From a virus, in IMG/VR virus record IMGVR_UViG_3300023198_000838, positions 1 to 47,281 of that record: a DNA stretch of 47,281 nucleotides; one strand, 5' to 3'. Shown here one piece after another: positions 15,025 through 23,573 of this stretch. Position 1 is the first letter of the stretch. Each line of letters opens with the position of its first letter. The notes beneath the pieces were generated by a model, which had not been told where the DNA came from, ran no database searches, and worked only from the letters and a program-made list of their open reading frames with translations. The position numbers and the translations under genes are program-made.

Positions 15025-15497
15025 TTGCATCCCTAAATCAGGCCGTTGTCACCCTTGGAATTTTCGCCGTAAATCCGAACGGGTCGATTAAGACAAATGT
15101 AGTTTCGGGGACTGTCCGTGTTTACTCAGTCGCCGCCGGCGGTACCGAGACCAATATTCTGGCGTCAACGGCACTGGAAGAAGCATCAAGTGGTAAATGG
15201 CGCTATGTCTGGTCTCCTACTACGCTTGCCGTGGGTCAGTACATCATTGAATACGATCTCATTGACACGGATACGATACAGACGCGAGTTGGCGAGGATC
15301 TCATCGTGAGGGACATCGCAAGCCAGACGGATCTCTTGATCATAAAGGCAATCCAGACAGGGCGCTGGCGCATTTATTTGAATCAGCTGTTTTTGTATGG
15401 CACCGATGGGGTAACGGTCACCCATCTTTTCAACCTGAAGGATGCGGACGGAAACCCGGCGACGAATAACGTGACTGAACGGGTGCCAGTGCCATGA
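15021..15497 (+). CDS. Ig-like virion protein
   Basis: A 158-residue protein whose residues about 15-95 look like an Ig-type beta sandwich. It has strand pairs such as GTVRVYSVAAGG, SGKWRYVWSPTTLAVGQYIIEYDLID and VGEDLIVRDI. A helical segment and a second small beta unit follow. Ig-like domains on phage particles often bind carbohydrate weakly and help the phage stay near its host. It overlaps its neighbours by four bases on both sides, closing the accessory cluster. The function is inferred from fold type and context. Confidence 0.6.
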   Translation: MIASLNQAVVTLGIFAVNPNGSIKTNVVSGTVRVYSVAAGGTETNILASTALEEASSGKWRYVWSPTTLAVGQYIIEYDLIDTDTIQTRVGEDLIVRDIASQTDLLIIKAIQTGRWRIYLNQLFLYGTDGVTVTHLFNLKDADGNPATNNVTERVPVP

Positions 15498-16237
15498 CGA
15501 ATCAGTCCATCATAACGCTCGGGCTCGGACTGGACGATTTGCTCGTTACGCAAGGGCTATGGTTTGGAGAGGTGGATATTTTGTCAAGTGTAATTCCATT
15601 TATCGACAAAGGCGACAATTTCGAGAAGGTCCGCGACCGTATCGCCGCTATCCTGGCCTTCGAGACACAGTCTCAGCAGACATTGGCCACCACTGCAGGC
15701 AAGGACCCTACACTATGGAAATGGCGCGTGTTTTCGGAGCGGATCAACACAGTGGAAGTGCTGACACAGGGGGATGACAAAACCCCCATCGTCAATATCT
15801 GGTACGACAACAGCAATTTTGACAAGAGCGGGTCCAATATGACCACTCGTCAGGTCACCACTTCCCGCTACAATATCGACATCTACTGCCACGCCGAATC
15901 AATCGCGACTTCAGAGGGGCACAACTCCGGCGATGAGCTCGCCGCGAAGCTGGCGCACAATACGGCCAAGCTGCTCCGTAATATCCTGATGCACGACACC
16001 TATAAATACCTCTTGTATCAGGGGGTTGTTGAGAGCCGATGGATAGCTGATATTCGGTCGTTCCAACCGGGGTCAGGTAGCCAGCCGGTCGAGCGCGTGT
16101 CGGCGGTCCGCATCGAATTCGATGTGCGGCATATCGAAACAATACTTTTGCAGGATCCTTCGATTCTGGAAATCGTAAACGTAAAAATGTACCACGACCC
16201 CGATGGGGCCGTTATAGCCGAGTTGGAATACTCGTAG
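15494..16237 (+). CDS. Probable tail terminator or neck protein
   Basis: A 247-residue protein immediately upstream of the sheath gene, where Mu-like phages encode the protein that caps the tail. It is mixed alpha/beta with a helix-rich centre (HNSGDELAAKLAHNTAKLLRNILM) and beta strands near the end (AVRIEFDVRHI). The N-terminal region mentions an acyl chain of helices around DNFEKVRDRIAAILAFE. There is no catalytic motif. An ATGA overlap links it to the gene before and ten bases separate it from the sheath. The assignment is positional. Confidence 0.6.
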   Translation: MTNQSIITLGLGLDDLLVTQGLWFGEVDILSSVIPFIDKGDNFEKVRDRIAAILAFETQSQQTLATTAGKDPTLWKWRVFSERINTVEVLTQGDDKTPIVNIWYDNSNFDKSGSNMTTRQVTTSRYNIDIYCHAESIATSEGHNSGDELAAKLAHNTAKLLRNILMHDTYKYLLYQGVVESRWIADIRSFQPGSGSQPVERVSAVRIEFDVRHIETILLQDPSILEIVNVKMYHDPDGAVIAELEYS

Positions 16238-16247
16238 GAGGCAGGCG

Positions 16248-17753
16248 ATGGCATTATTGAGCGACGCTTTCCCCCAAAGCCAAAAGGCGACCGGGGTAGC
16301 AATCAAAACACAGTACGAGGAGCGCGGCGCCGCCGGAACGAGATTTCGCCCGGTCCGTGTGGTCATCATGGCGCAAGGGGATGCGGCTGTTACGTATGCC
16401 CAGGACAAGCGCCAAATCACGAAGGCGTCAGAGGCGGGGGACCTGTACGGATATACCTCCCCCATCTACCTCATGGCGCGGTCACTTCTACCGGCCAACG
16501 GCGATGGCGTCGGGTCCATACCGGTTTGGGTCTATCCCCTGGCAGTGGCAACCGGGGTGCAAGCAGTTTGGGACATTACCCCATCTGGCACGCAAACCAA
16601 GTCGCAGACGTACTACCTCAAGGTAAACAACGTTCTTTCGAATCCGATCAACATGATTGCCACCGATACCGTGGCGGAGTTCATCACTAAAGCGATTTCG
16701 GCCACTAATGGAGTTTTCGGCATGCCGGGGCTCGCGTCTGACGGGACGACCACTCTAACCTTCACGGCCGGATGGGATGGCTCGACAGGGGATGACATCG
16801 TGATGACGGTTGTCTCTCCCGATGATGCCGAAATGACCTTCGGATCGGCAGTGGCCACCACACCGGGAACAGGAACGATCGATGTGGGAGCCTCCGGCGA
16901 GGGACTCAACCTCATCGGGGAAACCTGGGAGACCCATATTGTCAGCGGGCTTCTCTACACCGACAGCACCAACCTGGACAAGTTTGACGCATTCGGCGAG
17001 GGCCGATGGTTGCCCACGGTTCGGAAGCCGCTCAAGGTCTACACCGGCACCGCTGAGGCCACATTGGCCACTGTGACGGCAGTCACGGACGCGCGTAAGG
17101 ACGACCGAACGAACATCATCCGTTCCAATGCGGGCTCGAATGACCTGCCGTTCATGGTCGCGGCCGACACGGTTCGGAGAATTGCCGCACTTGCAAACAG
17201 GATACCGGCTCACGACTACATCGGGCAGAAGTGCCCAGCGCTCACCCCTGGAGCTGCAGGAACAACCTGGGACCCAGACCAACGACAGGTTGCTTTCCTG
17301 GCGGGCGCCTCCTCGGTCATCATCAAGGATAAGGCTGTCACCATCGCGGACACCATCACCTGTTACCACCCGACAGGAGAGGACCCTCCCCCGTATCAGT
17401 ATGATTGCGACATCGAGAAGATATCGACCATGATTCACAACTTCGATCTGGAGTTCGATTCGTCCAAATGGGTCGGGGCGCCATTGATTCCGGACGACCA
17501 GCAGAGCAGCGAGCCGACGGCCAAAAAGCCGATGCATGCCGTTGCTGCCATGGGTAGAATCTTCGATGCGGCCGCGCTGGATGTCATCATTTCGGATCCG
17601 GATTTTGCCAAGGCGAACAGCACGGCTCAGATCAACTCAACAAATCCGAAGCGGCTGGACATCAAAGCCGTTTTCAAGCTCAGCGGCAACGTGAACGTAG
17701 TTTCCATCACGCTCGCCTTCGGATTTTACTACGGCGAGGAGGTGGCGGTATGA
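16248..17753 (+). CDS. Contractile tail sheath protein (Mu gpL type)
   Basis: Forms the outer tail tube that contracts to drive the inner tube through the cell envelope. With 501 residues it is typical. The N-terminal part has the usual RPVRVVIMAQGD and VYPLAVATG strands. A variable insert (about 110-215) with SQTYYLKVNNVLSN and AEFITKAISATNGV resembles the surface domain seen in other sheaths. The C-terminal region with NTKRLDIK-like NPKRLDIKAVFKLSGNVNVVSI is the conserved interlocking part. AGGAGGC precedes the ATG. It overlaps the tube gene by four bases. Confidence 0.9.
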   Translation: MALLSDAFPQSQKATGVAIKTQYEERGAAGTRFRPVRVVIMAQGDAAVTYAQDKRQITKASEAGDLYGYTSPIYLMARSLLPANGDGVGSIPVWVYPLAVATGVQAVWDITPSGTQTKSQTYYLKVNNVLSNPINMIATDTVAEFITKAISATNGVFGMPGLASDGTTTLTFTAGWDGSTGDDIVMTVVSPDDAEMTFGSAVATTPGTGTIDVGASGEGLNLIGETWETHIVSGLLYTDSTNLDKFDAFGEGRWLPTVRKPLKVYTGTAEATLATVTAVTDARKDDRTNIIRSNAGSNDLPFMVAADTVRRIAALANRIPAHDYIGQKCPALTPGAAGTTWDPDQRQVAFLAGASSVIIKDKAVTIADTITCYHPTGEDPPPYQYDCDIEKISTMIHNFDLEFDSSKWVGAPLIPDDQQSSEPTAKKPMHAVAAMGRIFDAAALDVIISDPDFAKANSTAQINSTNPKRLDIKAVFKLSGNVNVVSITLAFGFYYGEEVAV

Positions 17754-18127
17754 GTATCTCAGGAGGAGTGCCCGAAAGTATTTCCTTTGACGGGCAGGAG
17801 TTTAAATATGTAGGCGATACCGCTCCGACCTTTGATGATGGAGTGGTCGTCACATGGGAGTCAAACGCAGGTGGGAAGACGGCAAGGAAGCTGTTCACCT
17901 ATCAGCCGTGGACCATCACCGGCGGGGCTGTTGAGGCAAATCTCGATACTATCGAGCTCCTTAAGGCACTGAAAAATACGACCAGTGATGTCGATGTTGT
18001 CGTGGCCATGGCTGATGGGACGTTCTATCAGGGGATCGGTTCGCCGACTGATACCATCAGCTACGACCCGAGCAAGGCGACGGCGTCTTTCGACGCTGGC
18101 GGAGCCGGTGAAATGAAGAAACAGTAG
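17750..18127 (+). CDS. Tail tube protein (Mu gpM type)
   Basis: A 125-residue protein directly after the sheath in an ATGA overlap, as in Mu-like phages. It is beta-rich with EFKYVGDTAPTFDDGVVVTWE, KLFTYQPWTITGGAVEANL and a C-terminal strand. This matches the expected tube fold, in which stacked hexamer rings form the channel for DNA. The size agrees with Mu gpM. A stem-loop follows before the chaperone gene, so expression may fall after this highly needed structural gene. Confidence 0.85.
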   Translation: MSISGGVPESISFDGQEFKYVGDTAPTFDDGVVVTWESNAGGKTARKLFTYQPWTITGGAVEANLDTIELLKALKNTTSDVDVVVAMADGTFYQGIGSPTDTISYDPSKATASFDAGGAGEMKKQ

Positions 18128-18143
18128 GAAGGGCAAAATTTAT

Positions 18144-18190
18144 GCTCCGCCTGGGAGACCGCCTTTCCTCCCGCTCGGGCGGAGCGCTTT
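18144..18190 (+). terminator. Stem-loop after the tail tube gene
   Basis: GCTCCGCC (18144-18151) pairs perfectly with GGCGGAGC (18178-18185). A second inner stem GGGAG (18153-18157) / CTCCC (18168-18172) lies in the loop, and GCTTTT follows. It separates the abundant sheath/tube genes from the chaperones. A partial terminator or mRNA-stabilising end is likely; the U-run is short. Confidence 0.5.
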
Positions 18191-18205
18191 TAGAAAGGCA
18201 AGACG

Positions 18206-18610
18206 ATGGAAGACAAGGTTTCAAAAGAGGTCGCTGAGAGTGACTTCGAAAAAATGGCGCTTGCCGCCGATGTGGATACCGGCGGGATGGATGAAGAGGA
18301 GCTCGAGGAGTTTGAGGCAACCAAGAGGAAATTCGTCAGGCTCATCATGCGCGGGAAAATGGAAGTAGATGAGGCCGGTCTACCCACGCTCTTTACTGGT
18401 ACGGAGCTCGTTCCAGAGCTGAAATTCAGGACACCGTACAGCGATGTTTTAATCGCTCAGGGGCGCGTGCTCAATGAAAACGAGACCGCAAAATCGAGGG
18501 CGATGATTGCGGCCTCAACCGGCGTGGCGCCGAAGCTTTTCAACAAGGGCGTGAGCGGTCGTGATTTTATCACGGCTCAGAAAATCATGAATTTTTTTCT
18601 GGTCGACTAG
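18206..18610 (+). CDS. Tail assembly chaperone, first frame (G-like)
   Basis: A 134-residue acidic, helical protein between tube and tape measure, the standard place of the lambda G or Mu gp41 chaperone. It ends in IMNFFLVD. The codons AAT TTT TTT CTG contain a run of seven T (18592-18598). Here ribosomes may slip to the frame that continues to 18839. Expression is probably set by the GAAAGG ribosome binding site. The unshifted form is normally made in excess to coat the tape measure protein during assembly and is absent from the virion. Confidence 0.85.
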   Translation: MEDKVSKEVAESDFEKMALAADVDTGGMDEEELEEFEATKRKFVRLIMRGKMEVDEAGLPTLFTGTELVPELKFRTPYSDVLIAQGRVLNENETAKSRAMIAASTGVAPKLFNKGVSGRDFITAQKIMNFFLVD

Positions 18611-18839
18611 GATTAAGGGACCATTGTTGGTCCGGAATGGAGCGAATGTACAGCTCGGGCGCGATAAGGACGGCAGGCCACTGCATACCCGGATCGGAGT
18701 GTACACCGAGATGTATTTGACGATATGCTATCGCTATCCATCCCTTCCGCCGCATGATGGCCTGACGGCTGCTCGGATTAAGTTTTTCTACGATGGAATT
18801 CGGGATCACTTGATCAAGAATACGAGTCCCAATGCCTAA
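18597..18839 (+). CDS. Tail assembly chaperone, frameshifted extension (T-like)
   Basis: This frame is open through the end of the G-like gene and continues 80 codons to overlap the tape measure start. It contains YTEMYLTICYRYPSLPPHDGL and IKFFYDGIRDHLIK, which fits the helical extension of GT fusions. It is reached from the first frame by a -2 slip on T7 (18592-18598), or equally by +1. A -2 shift is the reported mechanism in Mu. Independent initiation at the TTG at 18624 after AAGGGA cannot be excluded. The fusion would recruit G-like copies to the tape measure. Confidence 0.7.
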   Translation, partial: FWSTRIKGPLLVRNGANVQLGRDKDGRPLHTRIGVYTEMYLTICYRYPSLPPHDGLTAARIKFFYDGIRDHLIKNTSPNA

Positions 18840-20547
18840 GAAAAATTTCTTTATTAGCACTGTGTTTACGGCCAAGGACAAGGTTTCCAAGGTCGTCGGC
18901 AAAATGCATAAGAATCTTGGTAAGTTCACGGCCAAGGCATCGATGTCACTCCGAAAGATGGATCGTGCAGCGTCCAGGGTGGCCAAGACATTCACCGGAT
19001 TCGCCAAGAAAGCGGCTTTTGGCGCCGCAGCAGGGGTGACCGCGCTTGCCGGTGCCGTTGGGCTGTTGATGAAACAGTTTTCCAAGGTGGAGGATTACGA
19101 AGCCGCGTTCACGCCGCTTATGAAAGGCGCTGCAGGAGCCAAAAGACTTGTTGCAGCGCTGAACGAAACGGCAGCGACGACACCTTTTCAGCTTGAAAAT
19201 TTGGCCGATTCTGCACAGCTGTTTTTGCCATCGGTTAACGGGAATATCGAGGAGACGATAAGATTGACCCGTATGATGGGAGACGCATCAGGAGGTAATG
19301 CCCAGAAATTCAAATCGGCGTCCTTGGCCATGGCCAAGATCATGATGACCGGAAAGACAACGGCTGAGGGGCTGACATCTTTTGTCATAGCTGGAATTCC
19401 TATTTATAAAGAGTTGGCCGAGGTGCTAAACGTTCCAGCTGAATCGATCGCCACATTGTCTAGGCAAGGGAAGTTGTCATCCGATATCATGCTTAAAGTT
19501 TTTGAAAAGATGACATCGAAGGGCGGGATATTTTTCAAGGGAATGGACATTGCATCTAGGACGCTGACCGGTAAGATATCAACGCTGAAAGATAATATCA
19601 GCCTTACCGCTGCAGAGATAGGATCTACTCTTGCACCAACACTCAAAGAGGCAACTGACTATCTAATTAAAGTTGCCGCAGAAGCTCGATCGTGGGCAGT
19701 GGCAAACAAGGAACTCATCAAGACCAAGGTCACAGAGTTTATCAAAAAGATCCCTGGATACTTCAAAGAGACCGTCTATTGGCTCAGAAAGCTAGAAAAA
19801 TACGGCAAGTTTTTTATCACGTTCGTTGTGATTATAAAATCCGCGCGGGTGGCCATGGCACTGTTTAGCGCTGTCACCATGGCCGCGACCACGAACGTCG
19901 GCAAGCTCCAGAAATCGGGTAAGAAGTTCGGCAAGACCATGCCCGAAGATGTCGGCAAGGGGACCAAGGCAATTGGTAAGTTTCAGGCTTCGTTGTTTGC
20001 CCTTCAGGCGTTCATGGTCGGGTGGGAGATCGGGACGGTCATTCATGACAAGATAGTTGAACCGCTCATGAAGGCCAGGCATGAGGCCAAAATGCTGCGC
20101 CTCGAGATGGAAGACACCATGAAGCGCGACGTTGACAAGCGCGGGACCGAGCAGCTCAGAAAGGACAAGGTTGTCGCCGAGAAGGTCATCAAGGCCGACA
20201 AGTCTGCAATCGCAAAACTGAAAGCCGCATCAGCCGCGCGCGGGTTCGCTCCCACTGGCTCTATTGTCGGAGGCGGCGGAAAAATAGGCGCAAAAGAGCG
20301 GTATTTGAGCAAGGTGAGCAGCACATTAGAAGCTCGATTCCAAAAACACCAAGAGGCCAACGTGTCCAAGTTTTCGGTATCGGCGCCGGCAGCTGTCGGG
20401 CCAGGCCGAACTGACACCCTTGAGACGTTCAGCAACCAATCGAGCGAAGTCGTCGTGAAGATTCAGGACGACACCGGGCGCGCCAAGATAGTCAAGGGCA
20501 AGTCGGTCAGAAACGTGGAGCTCGTCCACAGTGGGGCGCCGCTATGA
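18832..20547 (+). CDS. Tape measure protein
   Basis: Sets tail length and is ejected with the DNA. It has 571 residues with long Lys/Ala-rich helices and the conserved tape measure domain near 70-240 (EAAFTPLMKGAAGAKRLVAALNETAATTPFQLENLADSA, then GKTTAEGLTSFVIAGIPIYKELAE). A hydrophobic segment near 325-350 (KFFITFVVIIKSARVAMALFSA) is typical of the part that enters the membrane. The start overlaps the chaperone extension. By the usual length-to-size rule the tail would be short to medium for a myovirus. Confidence 0.92.
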   Translation: MPKKNFFISTVFTAKDKVSKVVGKMHKNLGKFTAKASMSLRKMDRAASRVAKTFTGFAKKAAFGAAAGVTALAGAVGLLMKQFSKVEDYEAAFTPLMKGAAGAKRLVAALNETAATTPFQLENLADSAQLFLPSVNGNIEETIRLTRMMGDASGGNAQKFKSASLAMAKIMMTGKTTAEGLTSFVIAGIPIYKELAEVLNVPAESIATLSRQGKLSSDIMLKVFEKMTSKGGIFFKGMDIASRTLTGKISTLKDNISLTAAEIGSTLAPTLKEATDYLIKVAAEARSWAVANKELIKTKVTEFIKKIPGYFKETVYWLRKLEKYGKFFITFVVIIKSARVAMALFSAVTMAATTNVGKLQKSGKKFGKTMPEDVGKGTKAIGKFQASLFALQAFMVGWEIGTVIHDKIVEPLMKARHEAKMLRLEMEDTMKRDVDKRGTEQLRKDKVVAEKVIKADKSAIAKLKAASAARGFAPTGSIVGGGGKIGAKERYLSKVSSTLEARFQKHQEANVSKFSVSAPAAVGPGRTDTLETFSNQSSEVVVKIQDDTGRAKIVKGKSVRNVELVHSGAPL

Positions 20548-21854
20548 GGTTCATCGCCGATTTCCTGGGGATCAACCTTCCGGGCGGGTTCGACGGTACC
20601 CAGGTTCGAGACCCTGGCCAGGCGGTCCTCAAGAGCCCCTCGGGCGCGCGTATCCCGTTCGACTTTGAGGATGTCACGAGCTCTATTGAGACGAAGGCGG
20701 CGGTGTTCGAGAATGCGGCCGGTCCGGGAACCTACGTGCAGCCGAACAGCCACACCTCCGGACGGTTCCCCATGGTCGCAATATTCCACGGAGACGGACA
20801 CGAGGACAAAGCGCAAGCATTCATAGGCGCCCTCCTCGAGGATGGCGTAAGCCAGCTCACCCACCCGGCCTACGCGGTGCCGATATCGGTTGTTCCGGTC
20901 GGCGAGATACAGAGGATAGACGCCTACAAGACATCGGCGAATGAGACGAAGCTCTCAGTGTCGTTTTTCGAGACAACCGGCCTGCTCATCGGTGGAGTTG
21001 ACGCGCTTCCCCAACTCTACGATTCGTTTATTGACGCCTCGGCAGTCGATTTCAGCAACAAAACCCTCCTCGATGACGCCGCGGACCGGGAGTCATTCGC
21101 GAATAAAGTGCTCAATGTCGTCAAGAATATAGAGATGGTTATGTCTCTCGCCTCTCAAGGGCTCTCAGGGGCAACTGAGCGCATCGAGGATGCAGGCGAT
21201 TCCATCGACAGGGGGATTGATTTGCTCGTAGGCAAGCCCCTTGCCCTGGCCCGTCAGACACAGATGCTCATCGGTGAGCCCCGTCGCCAGTCGGATGGAA
21301 CCCGGGCGAAGCTCGACGGATACAAAAATATGGCCGATTCGATATTTGGGCGGGATGCGGTAGAGTCAAGCGCCTACACGGTTGATAAGTCCAACTACTT
21401 CCAGATGGATAAGATGGCGGTCCAGGCCATTGTTGCCAATTCCGCTATGCTCTCCTCGGAGGGCTCCGGGGAGTTCGTTACCCGGTCGGATTTCATCAAG
21501 GCTGCCGAGGACCTGCAGGCGCTCATGGATGCCTACCAGGAATGGAGTGATGACAACTACACCGAACTGGCATCCACGACCATCTCAGAGGCGGCCACCG
21601 ACACGGGTGGCGGCATGTTGGAGCTTAACGAGATTGTGGCCTTTGCACTGTCGGACCTGATTACGAAATCATTCTCCGCCAAAACGGAGATGAGGGCGCC
21701 AAACGAAAACGAGCGGACACCGATAGACCTCTGTTATGAGCTCTACGGGACCGCCGAGGGCGACACCATGGACCTGTTTCTGTTCTCCAACAAAATCCAG
21801 GGGGACGAACACTTTATGATACCGAAGGGACGCGAGATTGTCTGGTACGTTTAG
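20544..21854 (+). CDS. Mu gpN-like tail/DNA circularisation protein
   Basis: A 436-residue protein of the family often called DNA circularisation protein in Mu-like phages. The N-terminal domain (about residues 25-130) has the conserved IPFDFEDVTSSIETK, NSHTSGRFPMVAIFHGDGH and GVSQLTHPAYAVPISVVPVG. The rest is helical. In Mu, gpN belongs to the baseplate hub that connects the tube to the spike. It overlaps the tape measure stop as ATGA and shares 17 bases with the next gene. Confidence 0.85.
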   Translation: MRFIADFLGINLPGGFDGTQVRDPGQAVLKSPSGARIPFDFEDVTSSIETKAAVFENAAGPGTYVQPNSHTSGRFPMVAIFHGDGHEDKAQAFIGALLEDGVSQLTHPAYAVPISVVPVGEIQRIDAYKTSANETKLSVSFFETTGLLIGGVDALPQLYDSFIDASAVDFSNKTLLDDAADRESFANKVLNVVKNIEMVMSLASQGLSGATERIEDAGDSIDRGIDLLVGKPLALARQTQMLIGEPRRQSDGTRAKLDGYKNMADSIFGRDAVESSAYTVDKSNYFQMDKMAVQAIVANSAMLSSEGSGEFVTRSDFIKAAEDLQALMDAYQEWSDDNYTELASTTISEAATDTGGGMLELNEIVAFALSDLITKSFSAKTEMRAPNENERTPIDLCYELYGTAEGDTMDLFLFSNKIQGDEHFMIPKGREIVWYV

Positions 21855-23043
21855 AGCAGATGGCGGGGAATCGTGGAACCTTATCGCCCGGAAGGCGACA
21901 GGGAATGACCTCGATGCCGACAAGATCCGACGTGCCAACCCGGGTGTTTTAGAGCCAATCATCGCGGGCACCGTTCTGCAAATCCCGGTCGACGACATCC
22001 CGTCCCCCCCCGATTTGGAGCCTGGCGACACCGAAATCACGGTCAACGGGCAGGCTATCGGGACATTCAACGGGCTCACGGTGGCCCGGTCAATTGACGC
22101 CATCGGGAAGGCTGGCTTTTCCGTACCGAACGAGCCGGTTACTCGGGCCATCTTCGTCCCCCTGTCTAATCCCGCGGTGGTGATTTCAGCGGGTCCGGTC
22201 CTGCTCACGGGGCGATGTGAGACGCCGAACCCGGTCAACCGGGCCAACGAGAAGGTTCTAAACGTAGGCTGCTACTCAACCCCTGGGATACTCGAGAGGG
22301 GCCACCCCCCGATCGCGTCCTTCCCTCATGAGTGGACGAACGCAAATTTCGTGCAAATTGCGAACGAGCTTTGCCTCTATCACGGTGTCTCGTGCGAGTT
22401 TCTCGCCGACACCGGGCCGACCTTCAAACGGGTTGACATCCAACCCGGCGGGGTTGTGTTGGACTTTCTGGCGGACCTCGTCAGGCAGCGCGGGCCGGTC
22501 ATCTCATCGAGCTATTACGGGTCCCTCGTCGTGTGGGAGGGCGCCGCGGTCGGCAATCCTGTTTCCGACATCGAGAAGGGCCAGCCGGGGGTAATTGACG
22601 TCGTGCCGAATATTGATGAGTCAAAATATTACTCATCCGTGACGGGAAAAGTGCCGGCCAAAACCAAAAAACCGGGTTACAGTTTCACTGTCGAGAACCC
22701 GCATAAAAATGACCAGGTTCGTCCGTTCGAGGCGGAATTTAAGGACATCGATGAGGGTGAGCTCGAGACGGCGGTGCAGGCCATGGCGGGGCGGATGTTC
22801 TCCGCGATAGTCTCCTACGATGTGGAGCTCGCCACCTGGATAAACGGTCAGGGGCAGATTTACGAACCGAATACCACCATGAAAGTGCTGAGCCCAGAAG
22901 ACTACATTGAGCGGCCGTACGAGTTTCTGATTGCTGACGTCACGCTGAACCAAGCGGCGGACGGGGCGCGGACGTCGTCGCTCCGTCTCGTTGTCCCGGG
23001 GTCATACTCGGGAGAGATACCGGAGGTGATGCCGTGGCAATGA
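21838..23043 (+). CDS. Baseplate hub protein (Mu gpP-like) with LysM-like N-terminus
   Basis: A 401-residue hub protein (gp27/gpP type). The first 45 residues look like a LysM module: ESWNLIARKATGNDL...IRRANPGV...AGTVLQIPV. The central part has beta-barrel-type strands, and the C-terminal region with NAVYVEN-like SFTVENPHKND and ATWINGQGQIYEPNTTMKVL is typical of the family. The start is TTG at 21838 with AAGGGA about eight bases upstream; no ATG or GTG fits better. LysM may contact peptidoglycan during injection. Confidence 0.82.
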   Translation: MSGTFRADGGESWNLIARKATGNDLDADKIRRANPGVLEPIIAGTVLQIPVDDIPSPPDLEPGDTEITVNGQAIGTFNGLTVARSIDAIGKAGFSVPNEPVTRAIFVPLSNPAVVISAGPVLLTGRCETPNPVNRANEKVLNVGCYSTPGILERGHPPIASFPHEWTNANFVQIANELCLYHGVSCEFLADTGPTFKRVDIQPGGVVLDFLADLVRQRGPVISSSYYGSLVVWEGAAVGNPVSDIEKGQPGVIDVVPNIDESKYYSSVTGKVPAKTKKPGYSFTVENPHKNDQVRPFEAEFKDIDEGELETAVQAMAGRMFSAIVSYDVELATWINGQGQIYEPNTTMKVLSPEDYIERPYEFLIADVTLNQAADGARTSSLRLVVPGSYSGEIPEVMPWQ

Positions 23044-23573
23044 TTGGCGAAATCAAGGAAATATCAACCGTTGACGGCCAGATGATAGCCATCATTAAGG
23101 ATATGAACAAAATTGACGGCTCGGGGCCGGAGGTGACCGCCACGATAATGCAGTCCGGAGGGAGCGAGTTCTATCCGCTGGTGGGAGACAAAGTTGTCTA
23201 TCACCGGACCGGCCAGGAAATCGTTGTCACTGGAATCTTTGCCAAGGACACGGATACGAGCCGGGGCGAAGGGCTCCTGTTTTCCCGTAGCGCGGCCGGC
23301 ACCATAGCCGCGACAGTGCACCTTAAAGCCAATGGGGCGATCGAGGTAAAACCGGGGACGGGGCAGGTTGCGGCCGTCGGCAACGGGGCTGATTTTGTGG
23401 CGATGGCGGCCAAGGTCGACGCATCGATTGAGGCGATTGCAACCGCGATTGAGGGAGCCGGCGTCCAGGCGGGTGATGGCGGGGCAGTTTTCAAGGGTAA
23501 TATTGTTACGGCATTGGGTATCTCCCTCCCTCTCATTGGCTCGGTCGCATCCACAAACCTAAAGGCTGACTGA
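23034..23573 (+). CDS. Baseplate spike protein (Mu gp45 / gpV-like)
   Basis: A 179-residue protein in the position of the Mu gp45 spike. It starts at GTG 23034 inside the end of the hub gene. It has an OB-like N-terminal domain (GEIKEISTVDGQMIAIIKDM, FYPLVGDKVVYHRTGQEIVVTGIF), then a repeating beta region (GTIAATVHLKANGAIEVKPGTGQ) as in the triangular needle. The C-terminal part ends in a helix and NIVTALGISLPLIGS. The spike is the first part to pierce the outer membrane. No His-rich iron-binding tip is visible. Confidence 0.8.
   Translation: MAMIGEIKEISTVDGQMIAIIKDMNKIDGSGPEVTATIMQSGGSEFYPLVGDKVVYHRTGQEIVVTGIFAKDTDTSRGEGLLFSRSAAGTIAATVHLKANGAIEVKPGTGQVAAVGNGADFVAMAAKVDASIEAIATAIEGAGVQAGDGGAVFKGNIVTALGISLPLIGSVASTNLKAD

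Noticed and set aside
16755-17537. 260-codon minus-strand ORF over the sheath gene
   Set aside because: Antisense shadow with no recognised domain in a gene of certain identity.
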